From positions 82,868-146,867 of the forward strand of contig NZ_JAIGQB010000010.1 in the NCBI RefSeq assembly GCF_021083185.1: a stretch of 64,000 nucleotides of DNA, read 5' to 3'. A program made the position numbers and the translations under genes. Origin of the DNA: Nocardioides furvisabuli. Its GTDB lineage: Bacteria; Actinomycetota; Actinomycetes; Propionibacteriales; Nocardioidaceae. Below, piece after piece: positions 29,999-42,380 of this stretch. Each line of letters begins with the position of its first letter. The stretch's first letter is position 1. The notes beneath the pieces were generated by a model. The model was not told where the DNA came from, made no database searches, and saw nothing but the letters and a program-made list of their open reading frames with translations.

Positions 29999-31201
29999 TC
30001 AGATCCCCGCAGCAGCCTTCAGCTTCTCGGCGCGGTCGGTCGACTCCCAGGTGAACTCCGGCAGCTCGCGGCCGAAGTGGCCGTAGGCCGAGGTCTGGGC
30101 GTAGATCGGGCGGAGCAGGTCGAGGTCGCGGATGATCGCGGCCGGGCGCAGGTCGAACACCTCGAGGACCGCGTCCTGGATCTGCTCGTCGCTGACGACA
30201 CCGGTGCCGAAGGTCTCGATGAAGACGCCGACCGGGGCCGCCTTGCCGATGGCGTAGGCCACCTGCGCCTCGCAGCGGCGGGCCAGGCCTGCCGCGACGA
30301 CGTTCTTGGCGACCCAGCGCATCGCGTAGGCCGCGGAACGATCCACCTTCGACGGGTCCTTGCCGGAGAACGCGCCGCCGCCGTGGCGGGCCATGCCGCC
30401 GTAGGTGTCGACGATGATCTTGCGACCGGTCAGGCCGGCGTCACCCATCGGACCGCCGATGACGAAGGTGCCGGTCGGGTTGACCAGCATCCGGTAGCCG
30501 TCGGAGGGGATGTCGAAGGACGCGAGGACCGGGTCGATGACGTGCTGCTTGATGTCGGCCTCGAGCTGGGCGTGCTCGATGTCGGGGCCGTGCTGGGTCG
30601 ACAGGACGACGGTGTCGATGCGCACCGGGCGGTCGTCCTCGTCGTACTCGATGGTGACCTGCGTCTTGCCGTCGGGGCGCAGGTAGTCGAGCACCCCGTC
30701 CTTGCGGACCTGGGTCAGCCGCTGGGCGAGGCGCTGGGCGATCGTGATCGGCAGCGGCATCAGCTCGGGCGTGTCGTCGCAGGCGTAGCCGAACATCAGG
30801 CCCTGGTCGCCGGCGCCGCGCTTGTCCAGCTCGTCCTCGCTCGAGCCGACCCGCGACTCGTGGCCGGCGTCGACGCCCGCAGCGATGTCGCTCGACTGGG
30901 CGCCGATGGCGACCTGGACGCCGCACGTCGTGCCGTCGAAGCCCTTGTCCGAGGAGTCGTAGCCAATCTCGAGGATGGCCTTGCGGACGATGTCCGCGAC
31001 CGGGGCGTACGCCGTGGTGCGGACCTCGCCGGCGACGACCACGAGCCCGGTGGTGAGCAGCGTCTCGACCGCGACGCGGAGGTTGGCGCGGTCGGGGTCC
31101 TCGGACATCAGGTGGTCGAGGACCGAGTCGCTGATCCGGTCGGCGATCTTGTCCGGGTGACCCTCGGTCACGGACTCGGAGGTGAAGAGGCGTCCAGCCA
31201 C
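29999..31201 (-). CDS. metK: S-adenosylmethionine synthase
   Basis: 400 residues making SAM from methionine and ATP; it supplies the methyltransferases and works with metH in the methionine cycle. Motifs are FTSESVTEGHPDKIADRISD (ATP/methionine loop), GAGDQGLMFGYA and GGGAFSGKDPSKVDRSAAY. The start is the GTG at 31201 (family N-terminus VAGRLFTSESV). An upstream ATG at 31237 would add 12 non-conserved residues across a TAGGTT -10-like hexamer (31237-31242). No SAM riboswitch is seen in the 70-base gap to coaBC. Confidence 0.97.
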   Translation of the reverse strand: MAGRLFTSESVTEGHPDKIADRISDSVLDHLMSEDPDRANLRVAVETLLTTGLVVVAGEVRTTAYAPVADIVRKAILEIGYDSSDKGFDGTTCGVQVAIGAQSSDIAAGVDAGHESRVGSSEDELDKRGAGDQGLMFGYACDDTPELMPLPITIAQRLAQRLTQVRKDGVLDYLRPDGKTQVTIEYDEDDRPVRIDTVVLSTQHGPDIEHAQLEADIKQHVIDPVLASFDIPSDGYRMLVNPTGTFVIGGPMGDAGLTGRKIIVDTYGGMARHGGGAFSGKDPSKVDRSAAYAMRWVAKNVVAAGLARRCEAQVAYAIGKAAPVGVFIETFGTGVVSDEQIQDAVLEVFDLRPAAIIRDLDLLRPIYAQTSAYGHFGRELPEFTWESTDRAEKLKAAAGI

Positions 31202-31271
31202 AGTGCTCTCAATTCTCGTGTGGGAAAGTCGGGTCAAACCTACCTGCTGCCCAGCATCCGGGACGCACGTC

Positions 31272-32486
31272 TCACCCGGCGAATCGCCGGAGGACCTCGT
31301 CCCAGATCACGTGCGCGAGCGCGGTCTTGCTGCCGTGGGGCACCTCGACGACGCCGCCGTCGGCGCCCAGGATCACCGCCTCGTTGTCGTTGCTGCCGAA
31401 GACCGCCCCGCCGCTCACGTCGTTGACGACGAGCAGGTCGCAGCCCTTGCGGGCGAGCTTGGCCCGGCCGAGGTCGAGCACCGACCCGGTCGCGTCGCCG
31501 GTCTCCGCGGCGAAACCGACCACGACCGCTCCCGCGCGGCCCCGCTCGTGGGAGATCTCGGCGAGGATGTCGGGGTTCTGCACCAGCGCGATGGACGGCG
31601 CCGAGCCGTCCTCGGCCTTCTTGATCTTCGCGTCGCTGACCGTCGTGGGACGGAAGTCCGCCGGGGCTGCGGCCATGACCACGGCGTCCGCGGTGGCGGT
31701 CGCGGCGACGACGGCGTCACGCAGCTGGTCGGTCGTCTCGACGCGTACGACGCTCACGCCGGCCGGGTCGGGCAGGGACACGTTGGCGCTGACCAGGGTG
31801 ACGTGAGCGCCGCGCGAGGCGGCAGCCCGGGCGAGGGCGTAGCCCTGGAGGCCCGAGGAGCGGTTGCCGAGGAAGCGCACGGGGTCGAGGTACTCACGGG
31901 TGCCGCCGGCCGAGACGACGACCTTCAGCCCGGAGAGGTCCGGTGCTCCGACGCCGCGGTCAAGCACACCGCGTGCGAGCTCGAAGATCTCCGCGGGGTC
32001 GGGCAGGCGTCCCTTGCCCGTGTCGGTGCCGGTGAGCCGGCCCTCGGCCGGCTCGATGACGACGACGCCGCGCCGGCGCAGGGTGGCCACGTTGGCCTGG
32101 GTGGCCGGGTGCTCCCACATCTCGGTGTGCATCGCCGGCGCGAGCACGACCGGGCAGCGGGCCGTGAGGAGCGTGTTGGTGAGCAGGTCGTCGGCCAGAC
32201 CCTGGGCGGCCTTGGCGATGAGATCGGCGGTCGCCGGCGCGACCACGACCAGGTCTGCGGCCTGCCCGATCCTCACGTGGGGCACGGCGTGCACGTCGGT
32301 CCACACCTCGGTGGACACCGGCTTGCCCGACAGGGCCGCCCACGTGGGCGCCCCGACGAACTCCAGCGCCGCAGCCGTGGGCACGACGGTGACGTCGTGC
32401 CCCGACTCGGTGAACCGGCGCAGCAGCTCGCAGGCCTTGTAGGCCGCGATCCCGCCGGAGACCCCCAGGACGACCTGTGCGGTCAT
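31272..32486 (-). CDS. coaBC: Bifunctional phosphopantothenoylcysteine decarboxylase/synthetase
   Basis: 404 residues with both CoA-pathway activities fused. The N-terminal flavoprotein decarboxylase CoaC (about 1-185) has GVSGGIAAYKACELLR, the catalytic His in AVPHVRIGQAADL, and LLTARCPVVLAPAMHTEMWE. The C-terminal CTP-dependent ligase CoaB follows (about 190-404, VVVSAGGTREYLDPVR, NRSSGLQGYALA, AAAPADFRP, KIKK). Start ATG at 32486, 13 bases after the rpoZ stop. Part of the mihF-gmk-rpoZ-coaBC unit. Confidence 0.96.
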   Translation of the reverse strand: MTAQVVLGVSGGIAAYKACELLRRFTESGHDVTVVPTAAALEFVGAPTWAALSGKPVSTEVWTDVHAVPHVRIGQAADLVVVAPATADLIAKAAQGLADDLLTNTLLTARCPVVLAPAMHTEMWEHPATQANVATLRRRGVVVIEPAEGRLTGTDTGKGRLPDPAEIFELARGVLDRGVGAPDLSGLKVVVSAGGTREYLDPVRFLGNRSSGLQGYALARAAASRGAHVTLVSANVSLPDPAGVSVVRVETTDQLRDAVVAATATADAVVMAAAPADFRPTTVSDAKIKKAEDGSAPSIALVQNPDILAEISHERGRAGAVVVGFAAETGDATGSVLDLGRAKLARKGCDLLVVNDVSGGAVFGSNDNEAVILGADGGVVEVPHGSKTALAHVIWDEVLRRFAG

Positions 32487-32499
32487 CGAGAGGCTCGCG

Positions 32500-32811
32500 T
32501 CACTCCGTGGCGTCGCCGGCGGCAGCGGCCTCGGCGGCGGCCTCGGCGGCGGGGTCGATGTCCTCGCAGGTCAGGAGGTCGTCGTTGATCTCGCGGAGCG
32601 CGATCGAGAGCGGCTTCTCCTGCACGTGGGTGTCGACGAGCGGGCCGACGTACTCCAGGAGGCCCTCGCCGAGCTGGGAGTAGTAGGCGTTGATCTGGCG
32701 GGCGCGCTGGGCGCTGTAGAGCACCAGCTTGTACTTGCTGTCGGTCTTGGTGAGCAGGTCGTCGATCGAGGGGTTGGTGACGCCCTCGGCGGCGATGGTG
32801 GGAGATGCCAC
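32500..32811 (-). CDS. rpoZ: RNA polymerase omega subunit
   Basis: 103-residue omega subunit that helps assemble beta-prime. Conserved region: PSIDDLLTKTDSKYKLVLYS, AQRARQINAYYSQLGEG, and KPLSIALREINDDLL. The C-terminus is an Ala/Glu-rich tail. Start GTG at 32811, 19 bases after gmk. Order gmk-rpoZ-coaBC is the usual actinobacterial one. Confidence 0.95.
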   Translation of the reverse strand: MASPTIAAEGVTNPSIDDLLTKTDSKYKLVLYSAQRARQINAYYSQLGEGLLEYVGPLVDTHVQEKPLSIALREINDDLLTCEDIDPAAEAAAEAAAAGDATE

Positions 32812-32830
32812 GGTGTTGGTGCCTCGCTAG

Positions 32831-33433
32831 TCAGATCGGGCGGTGCGGATCAGGTCCAACCATCAAGGCTACCAACTCGTCGGCGGCAGCGTGAACTTCG
32901 TGGTTCACGATGGTCACGTCGAACTCGCTCTCGGCCGCCAGCTCGGCGCGCGCGGTCTCCAGGCGGCGTTCGCGCTCGGCCTCGGTCTCGGTGCCGCGGC
33001 CGACGAGACGGCGTACGAGCTCGTCCCACGACGGGGGCTTGAGGAAGACGAAGAGCGCCTCGGGCATCGTCTCGCGCACCTGGCGCGCGCCCTGCAGGTC
33101 GATCTCGAGCATCGCGGGCTGGCCCGAGGCCAGGGCGAGGTCGACCGGACCGCGGGGTGTGCCGTAGCGCGCGGCCTTGTGGACCACTGCCCACTCCAGC
33201 AGGTCGCCCTTCTCGATCATGGCGTCGAACTCCTCGTCGGAGACGAACCAGTAGTGGACGCCGTTCTCCTCACCGGGGCGCGGGCGACGCGTCGTGGCCG
33301 AGACCGACAGCCAGACCTCGGGGTGGGTCTCGCGCACGGCGGCGGCGACGGTGCCCTTGCCGACGGCGGTGGGACCGGCCAGGACGATCAGGCGCGAACG
33401 ACGGGTGGGGGTGGTGGGAGCGGCTTCGGTCAC
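32831..33433 (-). CDS. gmk: Guanylate kinase
   Basis: 200 residues phosphorylating GMP to GDP. P-loop variant LAGPTAVGKGTVAAAV, the GMP-binding stretch SVSATTRRPRPGEENGVHYW, and LLEWAVVHKAARYGTPRGPV are intact. The P-loop reads GPTAVGKG where many members have GPSGVGKG. GTG start overlaps the mihF stop by four bases (GTGA), giving translational coupling. Confidence 0.96.
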   Translation of the reverse strand: MTEAAPTTPTRRSRLIVLAGPTAVGKGTVAAAVRETHPEVWLSVSATTRRPRPGEENGVHYWFVSDEEFDAMIEKGDLLEWAVVHKAARYGTPRGPVDLALASGQPAMLEIDLQGARQVRETMPEALFVFLKPPSWDELVRRLVGRGTETEAERERRLETARAELAAESEFDVTIVNHEVHAAADELVALMVGPDPHRPI

Positions 33434-33753
33434 GACGCGTCGGGGCCGAACTCGCGCTCGAGCGCGGCGACCTGCTTGACCCCGAGACCGCGCACGCGAC
33501 GGCTCTCGGCGATTCCTAGGCGCTCCATCACCTGGCGCGCCCGTACCCGGCCCAGGCCGGGCACCGACTGCAGGAGCTCGACGACCCGCATCTTGCCGAT
33601 GACCTCGTTGGTCTGGCCCTCCTTGAGCACGTCGAGGATCGAGCCGCCGGAGTTCTTCAGGCGGTTCTTCACCTCGGCCCGCTCGCGTCGGGAGGCCGCA
33701 GCCTTGTCCAGGGCTGCCTGGCGCTGCTCGGGCGTCAGAGGGGGCAAGGCCAC
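33430..33753 (-). CDS. mihF: Integration host factor, actinobacterial type
   Basis: 107-residue nucleoid protein with a helix-two-turn-helix. Conserved core: MALPPLTPEQRQAALDKA, IGKMRVVELLQSVPGLGRVR, and ARQVMERLGIAESRRVRGLG. It binds and bends DNA and is unrelated to enterobacterial IHF. The GTG start is preceded by GAAGGA. It heads the gmk-rpoZ-coaBC unit and seems to have its own promoter (TAGATT at 33806-33811). Confidence 0.95.
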   Translation of the reverse strand: MALPPLTPEQRQAALDKAAASRRERAEVKNRLKNSGGSILDVLKEGQTNEVIGKMRVVELLQSVPGLGRVRARQVMERLGIAESRRVRGLGVKQVAALEREFGPDAS

Positions 33754-33805
33754 GAAAGCTGTCCTTCAGGGTCGCGAGGAATGGGTCCGGCGGTGGGTGC
33801 GGCTC

Positions 33806-33835
33806 AATCTAGTCAGGTCCCGACGGGGCAGGCAA
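33806..33835 (-). promoter_or_regulatory. Candidate promoter of the mihF operon
   Basis: Read on the minus strand: TTGCCT (33830-33835), an 18-base spacer and TAGATT (33806-33811), about 50 bases before the mihF start. This fits a housekeeping sigma promoter with a short leader. It is a pattern match only. Confidence 0.45.
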
Positions 33836-33889
33836 TCGAGCCGGCACGATCGCCACCGCGAGGTGACGTGCGCGACAGGCACGCCCCGC

Positions 33890-34321
33890 TCAGCGCGAGA
33901 GCGGCGTGCCGCAGACGTCGAGCGCGTGCTGCTCGACCGCGGCCATCGCGGTCACCGTGCGCTCGGATCCGACTGCCCGTGCGGCGGCCTCGATCTCGCG
34001 CCGGGCCCCGGCGTCGAGCCCGGCCGGTGGCTCCTTCGCGGAGTACGTCGTGGCGTCGACGTCGTGGGCGTCCAGCACGTCCTCGAGGGCGTGGAGCGGG
34101 TCGACGACGGCGTCCCAGTCGTCCACGACGTCGCGGGGCGCGTGCTCGGACAGGTCGTCGTAGGCGTCGAGGGCGTCGAAGATCGCCGCCATGTCCTCCG
34201 ACGCCGCCACCGCGGTCAGCGCCGCCTGGTGCCCCTCGACCCGCTCGCAGTAGTCCTCCTGCGGGTCACCGGAGCATCCCGCGGCGAGCGGGAGCAGGAG
34301 GAGCGCGGCGAGCAGTCTCAC
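33890..34321 (-). CDS. Small lipoprotein of unknown function
   Basis: 143 residues. Residues 1-16 are a lipoprotein signal (RLLAALLLLPLAAGC, lipobox LAAGC with Cys16). The mature part is acidic and helical (YCERVEGHQAALTAVAASE, DALDAYDDLSEHAPRDVVDD) with two more Cys. It is not recognised. The GTG start overlaps the pyrF stop (GTGA at 34318-34321), so it is translated with the pyr operon and is its last gene. This form is seen in other Nocardioidaceae (from memory), but no role is known. Confidence 0.7.
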   Translation of the reverse strand: MRLLAALLLLPLAAGCSGDPQEDYCERVEGHQAALTAVAASEDMAAIFDALDAYDDLSEHAPRDVVDDWDAVVDPLHALEDVLDAHDVDATTYSAKEPPAGLDAGARREIEAAARAVGSERTVTAMAAVEQHALDVCGTPLSR

Positions 34322-35142
34322 GCCCCCAAGCCTCGCACGGCGTCGTTGCCGCGCAGGGCGGCGTCGCGCAGCGCACCGACGTCCGGTCCGGCGGCCAGCA
34401 CCTCGCGCGACGAGCTGGGCAGCGCCCACCTCGAGGCGGCGCCGAAGATGCGCGTCAGGTCCGCGACCGTGCCGCCCTGCGCGCCGTAGCCGGGCACCAG
34501 GAAGGGACCGTTGACGTCGAGGTCCTCGTCCGTCGCGCCGATGGTGGCACCGACGACTGCGCCGAAGGAGCCCACCGGCTCTGCCCCTGCGTTGAGCGCA
34601 CGGAGGCGGTCGAGGACGGTCCCGGCCACGGTGCGCCCACCGGAGCGGGCGTGCTGGACCTCGGGGCCCTCCTTGTTGGAGGTGAGCGCCAGGACGAAGA
34701 GCCCGCCGCCGTGGCGGTGGCACGCCTCGACCATCGGGTCGAGCGACCCGAAGCCGAGGTAGGGGCTGGCGGTGATGGCGTCGGAGCCCAGCGGCGAGGC
34801 CGGGTCGAGGTAGGCGTCGGCGTAGGCCTGGCTGGTCGACCCGATGTCGCCGCGCTTGACGTCGAGCAGCACCAGCGCGCCGGCGTCGCGGGACTCGGCG
34901 ATGACGCGCTCGAGGACGGCGATCCCCCGGCTCCCGAACCGCTCGTAGAACGCGCTCTGGGGCTTCACCACGCTGACCACCGGGGCCACCGCCTCGACGA
35001 CGGTCAGCGCGAAGCGCTCCAGCGAGGCGACGTCGTCGGGCAGGCCCCACTGCTCGAGCAGCGCCGCGTGGGGGTCGATGCCGACGCAGAAGCGGCCGCG
35101 CTCGTCGATCGCGCGGGCGAGGCGGGTGCCGAACGGGGTCAT
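34318..35142 (-). CDS. pyrF: Orotidine-5'-phosphate decarboxylase (type 2)
   Basis: 274 residues, the longer actinobacterial PyrF form. It catalyses the last step to UMP. Signatures are FCVGIDPHAALLEQWGL at the N-terminus, VVSVVKPQSAFYERFG, the catalytic LVLLDVKRGDIGSTSQAYAD (Asp-x-Lys-x-x-Asp) and FLVPGYGAQGGTVADL at the phosphate end. ATG start overlaps the stop of the PyrD-like gene (ATGA, 35139-35142). It is followed by the small lipoprotein. Confidence 0.96.
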   Translation of the reverse strand: MTPFGTRLARAIDERGRFCVGIDPHAALLEQWGLPDDVASLERFALTVVEAVAPVVSVVKPQSAFYERFGSRGIAVLERVIAESRDAGALVLLDVKRGDIGSTSQAYADAYLDPASPLGSDAITASPYLGFGSLDPMVEACHRHGGGLFVLALTSNKEGPEVQHARSGGRTVAGTVLDRLRALNAGAEPVGSFGAVVGATIGATDEDLDVNGPFLVPGYGAQGGTVADLTRIFGAASRWALPSSSREVLAAGPDVGALRDAALRGNDAVRGLGA

Positions 35143-35975
35143 GCGTCCTCCTGGTGGTGGGCTGCGAGGTCCGCCCGCAGCCGGGCGACGGTGGTGGGGT
35201 CGTGGAGCAGGGCGGTGCCGACCTGCACGGCACTGGCACCGACGGCGAGGTAGGTGCGGGCGGAGGTGAGGTCGCGTACGCCGCCGCAGGCGATGACGGG
35301 CACCGCGGGCAACGCCCGGTGCACCTCCGCGACGCAGCGCAGCGCGACGGGGCCCACGGCAGGGCCGCTGAGGCCGCCCGCCCGTCCGTCCGGGAAGGCG
35401 GCCGGCACGGCGTTGCCGATCACGACCGCGGTGGCGCCCGCCTCGTGGCACGACCGCGCGCCCTCCACGACCCGCGAGACGTCGGGCCGCAGCTTGGCGA
35501 GCACCGGCCGGTCGGAGGGGAACTCGCGTCGCACGGCGGCGATGACGCTGGCTGCGTGGTAGGGCTCGCGCACCTCGAAGAGCCCGGCACCGACCTCGTC
35601 GGGAGCACCCAGGTTGACCTCGAGCCCCGCAACGCCGGGAGCACGGCTCAGCCGCCGCGCCAGGTCGGCGTACTCCCCCATCGTGGCGCCCGCGATCGAG
35701 ACCAGGACCCGCGCACCGGCGCGCACGAGCCACGGCAGCTCGGTGGCCAAGAAGTGCTCGAGGCCGGGGTTGGGCAGGCCGACAGCGTTGACCAGCCCGC
35801 CCGGGACCTCGACGAGACGCGGTCCGGCACCGCCCGCCCGCGGGTCGAGGGTCAGCGAGCGGGTGACGAAGTCGAGACCCGCGAGGCCGTCGGGTCCGGC
35901 GAAGGGCTCGAGCTCCCGACCCGTGCCGCCGCAGCCGGCGGCGACCATGACCGGCCCGGGCACGTAGGCACTCAC
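35139..35975 (-). CDS. Dihydroorotate dehydrogenase B-like protein with altered active site
   Basis: 278-residue TIM-barrel protein closest to class 1B PyrD (PyrDB), which works with PyrK to pass electrons to NAD. Kept: VGLPNPGLEHFLATELPWL, VSIAGATMGEYADLA, GGLSGPAVGPVALR and IACGGV...GASAVQVGTAL, the phosphate/FMN end. Lost: the catalytic Cys loop NISCPN reads NLGAPD (Cys to Ala), the TKT Lys reads TRS, and the IN-T-L-G region reads VIGNAVPA. It probably cannot oxidise dihydroorotate normally. GTG start overlaps the pyrK stop (GTGA) and its end overlaps pyrF (ATGA). The function may be structural, regulatory or a different flavin reaction. Confidence 0.72.
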   Translation of the reverse strand: MSAYVPGPVMVAAGCGGTGRELEPFAGPDGLAGLDFVTRSLTLDPRAGGAGPRLVEVPGGLVNAVGLPNPGLEHFLATELPWLVRAGARVLVSIAGATMGEYADLARRLSRAPGVAGLEVNLGAPDEVGAGLFEVREPYHAASVIAAVRREFPSDRPVLAKLRPDVSRVVEGARSCHEAGATAVVIGNAVPAAFPDGRAGGLSGPAVGPVALRCVAEVHRALPAVPVIACGGVRDLTSARTYLAVGASAVQVGTALLHDPTTVARLRADLAAHHQEDA

Positions 35976-36787
35976 AGCGCGTCCCACCGGACGCGGTCGC
36001 CCCTGACGACCGGCCCCTCGGTGCAGGCACGCACCACGCGGTCCACGCCGTCCTCGCCGACCACCGGGAGCGGGCAGCCGTGGCACAGGCCGGTGCCGCA
36101 CAGCGCCGAGACCTCCAGGCCCACCTGGCTCCACGCACCTGCCCGCTCCGCGGCAGCGGCGGACGCCCGCAGCACCTCGGCGGGGCCGGTGGCGTAGACG
36201 ACGTCGGCGTCGGCGCGGCGCAGCAGCTCGTCGACGTGGTCGGCGACCCGACCGCGCTGGCCGACCGAGCCGTCCGCCGTGAGGACGGTGACGGACCGCA
36301 CGGCGCGGCGGGCCTCCAGGGCCGACAGCAGCCGGGACTCGTCAGGTGCCGAGACCACGAGGGACACAGCGCAGCCGCGCTCGCGGAGGCGCTCGGCGAG
36401 CGGGAAGAGCGGTGCCGCGGCGTAGCCCTCGCCGACGAGGAGGCAGGAGACCGCGTCCTTCGGCAGCGCGAACGCGCGTCCGAGCGGGCCGGTGATCGGC
36501 ACCCGCGCACCGACCGGCTGGGCCGCCAGCCAGGACGTCCCCGCCCCGCGGGCCTCGAGCACCACGTCGAGGGTCGGGCCGAACGCGCTCGAGGCGCGCA
36601 CGCGGTGGATCCACAGCGCCCGGCGCGCGACATGGCCAGGGACGCTGACCGCGACGAAGTTGCCCGCCCGGAACCGCTCGGGCACGCCCGGCGCCGTGAG
36701 GGTCAGGTGGCGGTGGGCACCGACGCGCTTGGTGGCCACCACCTCCCCCTCGACGTGGACGGGCGTCCTCACCTCAGGCACGGGCAT
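35972..36787 (-). CDS. pyrK: PyrK-like dihydroorotate dehydrogenase electron-transfer subunit
   Basis: 271 residues. Ferredoxin-reductase fold with an FAD domain (about 8-105), an NAD domain (about 108-215, CLLVGEGYAAAPLFPLAERL and VVYATGPAEVLRA) and a C-terminal 2Fe-2S site with four Cys (ALCGTGLCHGCPLP plus RACTEGPVV). The cluster ligands look intact. Start ATG at 36787 shares one base with the pyrD stop (TGATG); an upstream GTG adds an unrelated tail. It is paired with the altered PyrDB-like gene, while a complete class 2 PyrD, which needs no PyrK, sits just upstream. Confidence 0.82.
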   Translation of the reverse strand: MPVPEVRTPVHVEGEVVATKRVGAHRHLTLTAPGVPERFRAGNFVAVSVPGHVARRALWIHRVRASSAFGPTLDVVLEARGAGTSWLAAQPVGARVPITGPLGRAFALPKDAVSCLLVGEGYAAAPLFPLAERLRERGCAVSLVVSAPDESRLLSALEARRAVRSVTVLTADGSVGQRGRVADHVDELLRRADADVVYATGPAEVLRASAAAAERAGAWSQVGLEVSALCGTGLCHGCPLPVVGEDGVDRVVRACTEGPVVRGDRVRWDAL

Positions 36788-37841
36788 CAGGCATCCGGGG
36801 CGAGACCCCGCACGATCCGGCGCGGCCACAGCGGGCCCTCGTAGACGAAGGCCGTGTAGGCCTGCAGCAGGTCCGCGCCCGCTGCGAGGCGGCGGCGGGC
36901 GTCGTCGACGGTCGTGATGCCACCGACGCCGATCAGGGTCAGCTCGCGACCCACTCGCCCGCGCAGGAGGCGTACGACGTCCTCGGAGCGCTGCGTCAGC
37001 GGCCGGCCGCTCAGCCCGCCGGCGCCGACGCGCTGCACGTCGGCCGCGCTGCTCGCGAGGCCGTCGCGGCTGATCGTCGTGTTGGTGGCGATGATGCCGT
37101 CGAGGCCGCTCGCGAGCGCGAGGTCGGCGACCGCGAGGACGTCATCGTCGCTGAGGTCCGGGGCGATCTTCACCAGCAGCGGCACCCGGCGGGCGGGGCT
37201 GACCTCGTCGGCGCGACGGCGTACGGCGGCGAGGAGGGGCTCGAGCTTCTCGACCGCCTGCAGGTCGCGCAGGCCGGGGGTGTTGGGCGAGGAGACGTTG
37301 ACGACGAGGTAGTCGGCGTGGGGTGCGAGGAGCCCGGCCGACTTCTCGTAGTCACCGACGGCCTCGTCCTCCGGCACGACCTTGGTCTTGCCGATGTTGA
37401 CTCCGAGGACCGTCGAGCCACCGCCCTCGCGCCACGCTGCGAGGCGGCGCGCGACGACCTCGGCGCCGTCGTTGTTGAAGCCCATCCGGTTGACGATCGC
37501 GCGGTCGACGGTGAGCCGGAACAGGCGCGGCTGCGGGTTGCCCGGCTGCGCCTCCCCCGTGACCGTGCCGACCTCGACGTGCCCGAAGCCGAGCGCGGCC
37601 AGCCCGTCGATGCCCACCGCGTTCTTGTCGAAGCCTGCCGCCAGCCCGAGGGCGTGCGGGAAGGTGATCCCCATCGCCTGCACCTGTGCGGACGCGCCCA
37701 CTCGACGCTCCGTGGGCGTGCCGACGAGCCTGCTCGTCACGGGCTGCGCCACCCGGATCGCCCGGAAGGCCGCGTGGTGGATGCGCTCGGCGTCGAAGCG
37801 GGTCAGGCCCCGCTCGAAGAGCACGTCGTAGGGACGCACCC

Positions 37842-37845
<4 letters not shown>
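36787..37845 (-). CDS. pyrD: Dihydroorotate dehydrogenase, class 2 (quinone-dependent)
   Basis: 352 residues, membrane-associated class 2 enzyme oxidising dihydroorotate to orotate with quinone. Class 2 features are the N-terminal helical extension (VLFERGLTRFDAERIHHAAF), GLAAGFDKNAVGIDGLAALG, the catalytic Ser in VVNVSSPNTPGLR, LLVKIAPDLSDDD, and GGLSGRPLTQRS. GTG start overlaps the carB stop (GTGA, 37842-37845). This is the expected pyrimidine-pathway enzyme. Confidence 0.96.
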
Positions 37846-41228
<3,383 letters not shown>

Positions 41229-41229
41229 G

Positions 41230-42375
41230 TCAGGCCCCCTTCCGCTCGGTCATGAGCTCGCTGAACCTGTCGAAGAGGTACGCCGCGTCGTGCGGGCCGG
41301 CGGCGGCCTCGGGGTGGTACTGGACGGAGAAGGACGTCAGTGCTCCGGAGGCGTCACGGAGCTCGAGGCCCTCGACGACGTCGTCGTTGAGGCACACGTG
41401 GCTCACCGTGGCCTCACCGAACTCGGTGCTGGTCGAGCCCTCCAGCGGCGCGTCGACCGCGAAGCCGTGGTTGTGCGCGGTGACCTCGACCTTGCCTGTG
41501 GTGCGGTCCATCACCGGCTGGTTGATCCCGCGGTGGCCGTACTTCAGCTTGTAGGTGCCGAATCCGAGCGCGCGGCCGAAGAGCTGGTTGCCGAAGCAGA
41601 TCCCGAAGTAGGGGATGCCGGCGCGCAGTGCACCCTGAAGCAGCTCGACCTGCGCGGTCGTCGCCGCCGGGTCGCCGGGGCCGTTGGAGAAGAACAGCCC
41701 GTCGGGGGCGACCGCCTGCACGTCGGCGAGGCTCGCGGTCGCGGGCAGCACGTGCACCTCGATGCCGCGCTCGCTCATCATCCGCGGGGTGTTGGCCTTG
41801 ATGCCCAGGTCGACCGCGGCGACGGTGAAGCGCTTGGTGCCCTGGGCCGGGACGACGTACGCCTCGGCGGTGGACACCGACTCGCTCAGGTTCAGGCCCG
41901 TCATCTCGCCCGACTCCCGCACCCGCACGAGCAGGCGCTCAGGATCGGTCTCGGTCGTGGAGATGCCGACGCGCATCGCGCCGCGCTCGCGCAGGTGCCG
42001 GGTGAGCGCACGGGTGTCGACACCGCTGATGCCGACCACACCCTGGGCGCGCAGGTCGTCGTCGAGGGTGCGCTGGCTGCGCCAGCTCGACGTCACCCGG
42101 GCGGGGTCGCGGACGACGTAGCCGGCGACCCAGATGCGCGAGGACTCGCGGTCCTCGTCGTTCATCCCGGTGTTGCCGACGTGGGGGGCCGTCATGACGA
42201 CGACCTGACGGTGGTAGCTGGGATCGGTGAGCGTCTCCTGGTAGCCGGTCATGCCGGTGGAGAAGACCGCTTCGCCGAAGGTCTCCCCCTCGGCGCCGAA
42301 GGACTCACCGCGAAAGGTGCGCCCGTCCTCGAGGACCATGAGCGCCGGGGTCTGATTCTTGGCAGGCAGAGCCAT
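41230..42375 (-). CDS. carA: Carbamoyl-phosphate synthase small chain (glutaminase)
   Basis: 381 residues. The N-terminal CPSase small domain (about 1-150) precedes a class I glutamine amidotransferase domain (about 180-370): SNGPGDPA, GICFGNQLFGRAL with the catalytic Cys, and SVQYHPEAAAGP with His and Glu. The start is ATG at 42375, after a perfect AAGGAGGT ribosome binding site. An upstream in-frame GTG (42399) would give MRRRRRYG, but those bases are the PyrR leader. Control is by the adjacent PyrR-type RNA element. Confidence 0.96.
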   Translation of the reverse strand: MALPAKNQTPALMVLEDGRTFRGESFGAEGETFGEAVFSTGMTGYQETLTDPSYHRQVVVMTAPHVGNTGMNDEDRESSRIWVAGYVVRDPARVTSSWRSQRTLDDDLRAQGVVGISGVDTRALTRHLRERGAMRVGISTTETDPERLLVRVRESGEMTGLNLSESVSTAEAYVVPAQGTKRFTVAAVDLGIKANTPRMMSERGIEVHVLPATASLADVQAVAPDGLFFSNGPGDPAATTAQVELLQGALRAGIPYFGICFGNQLFGRALGFGTYKLKYGHRGINQPVMDRTTGKVEVTAHNHGFAVDAPLEGSTSTEFGEATVSHVCLNDDVVEGLELRDASGALTSFSVQYHPEAAAGPHDAAYLFDRFSELMTERKGA

Positions 42376-42380
42376 GCCGT

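Noticed and set aside
31202..31271. SAM riboswitch before metK
   Set aside because: Only 70 bases separate it from coaBC, with no recognisable riboswitch core.
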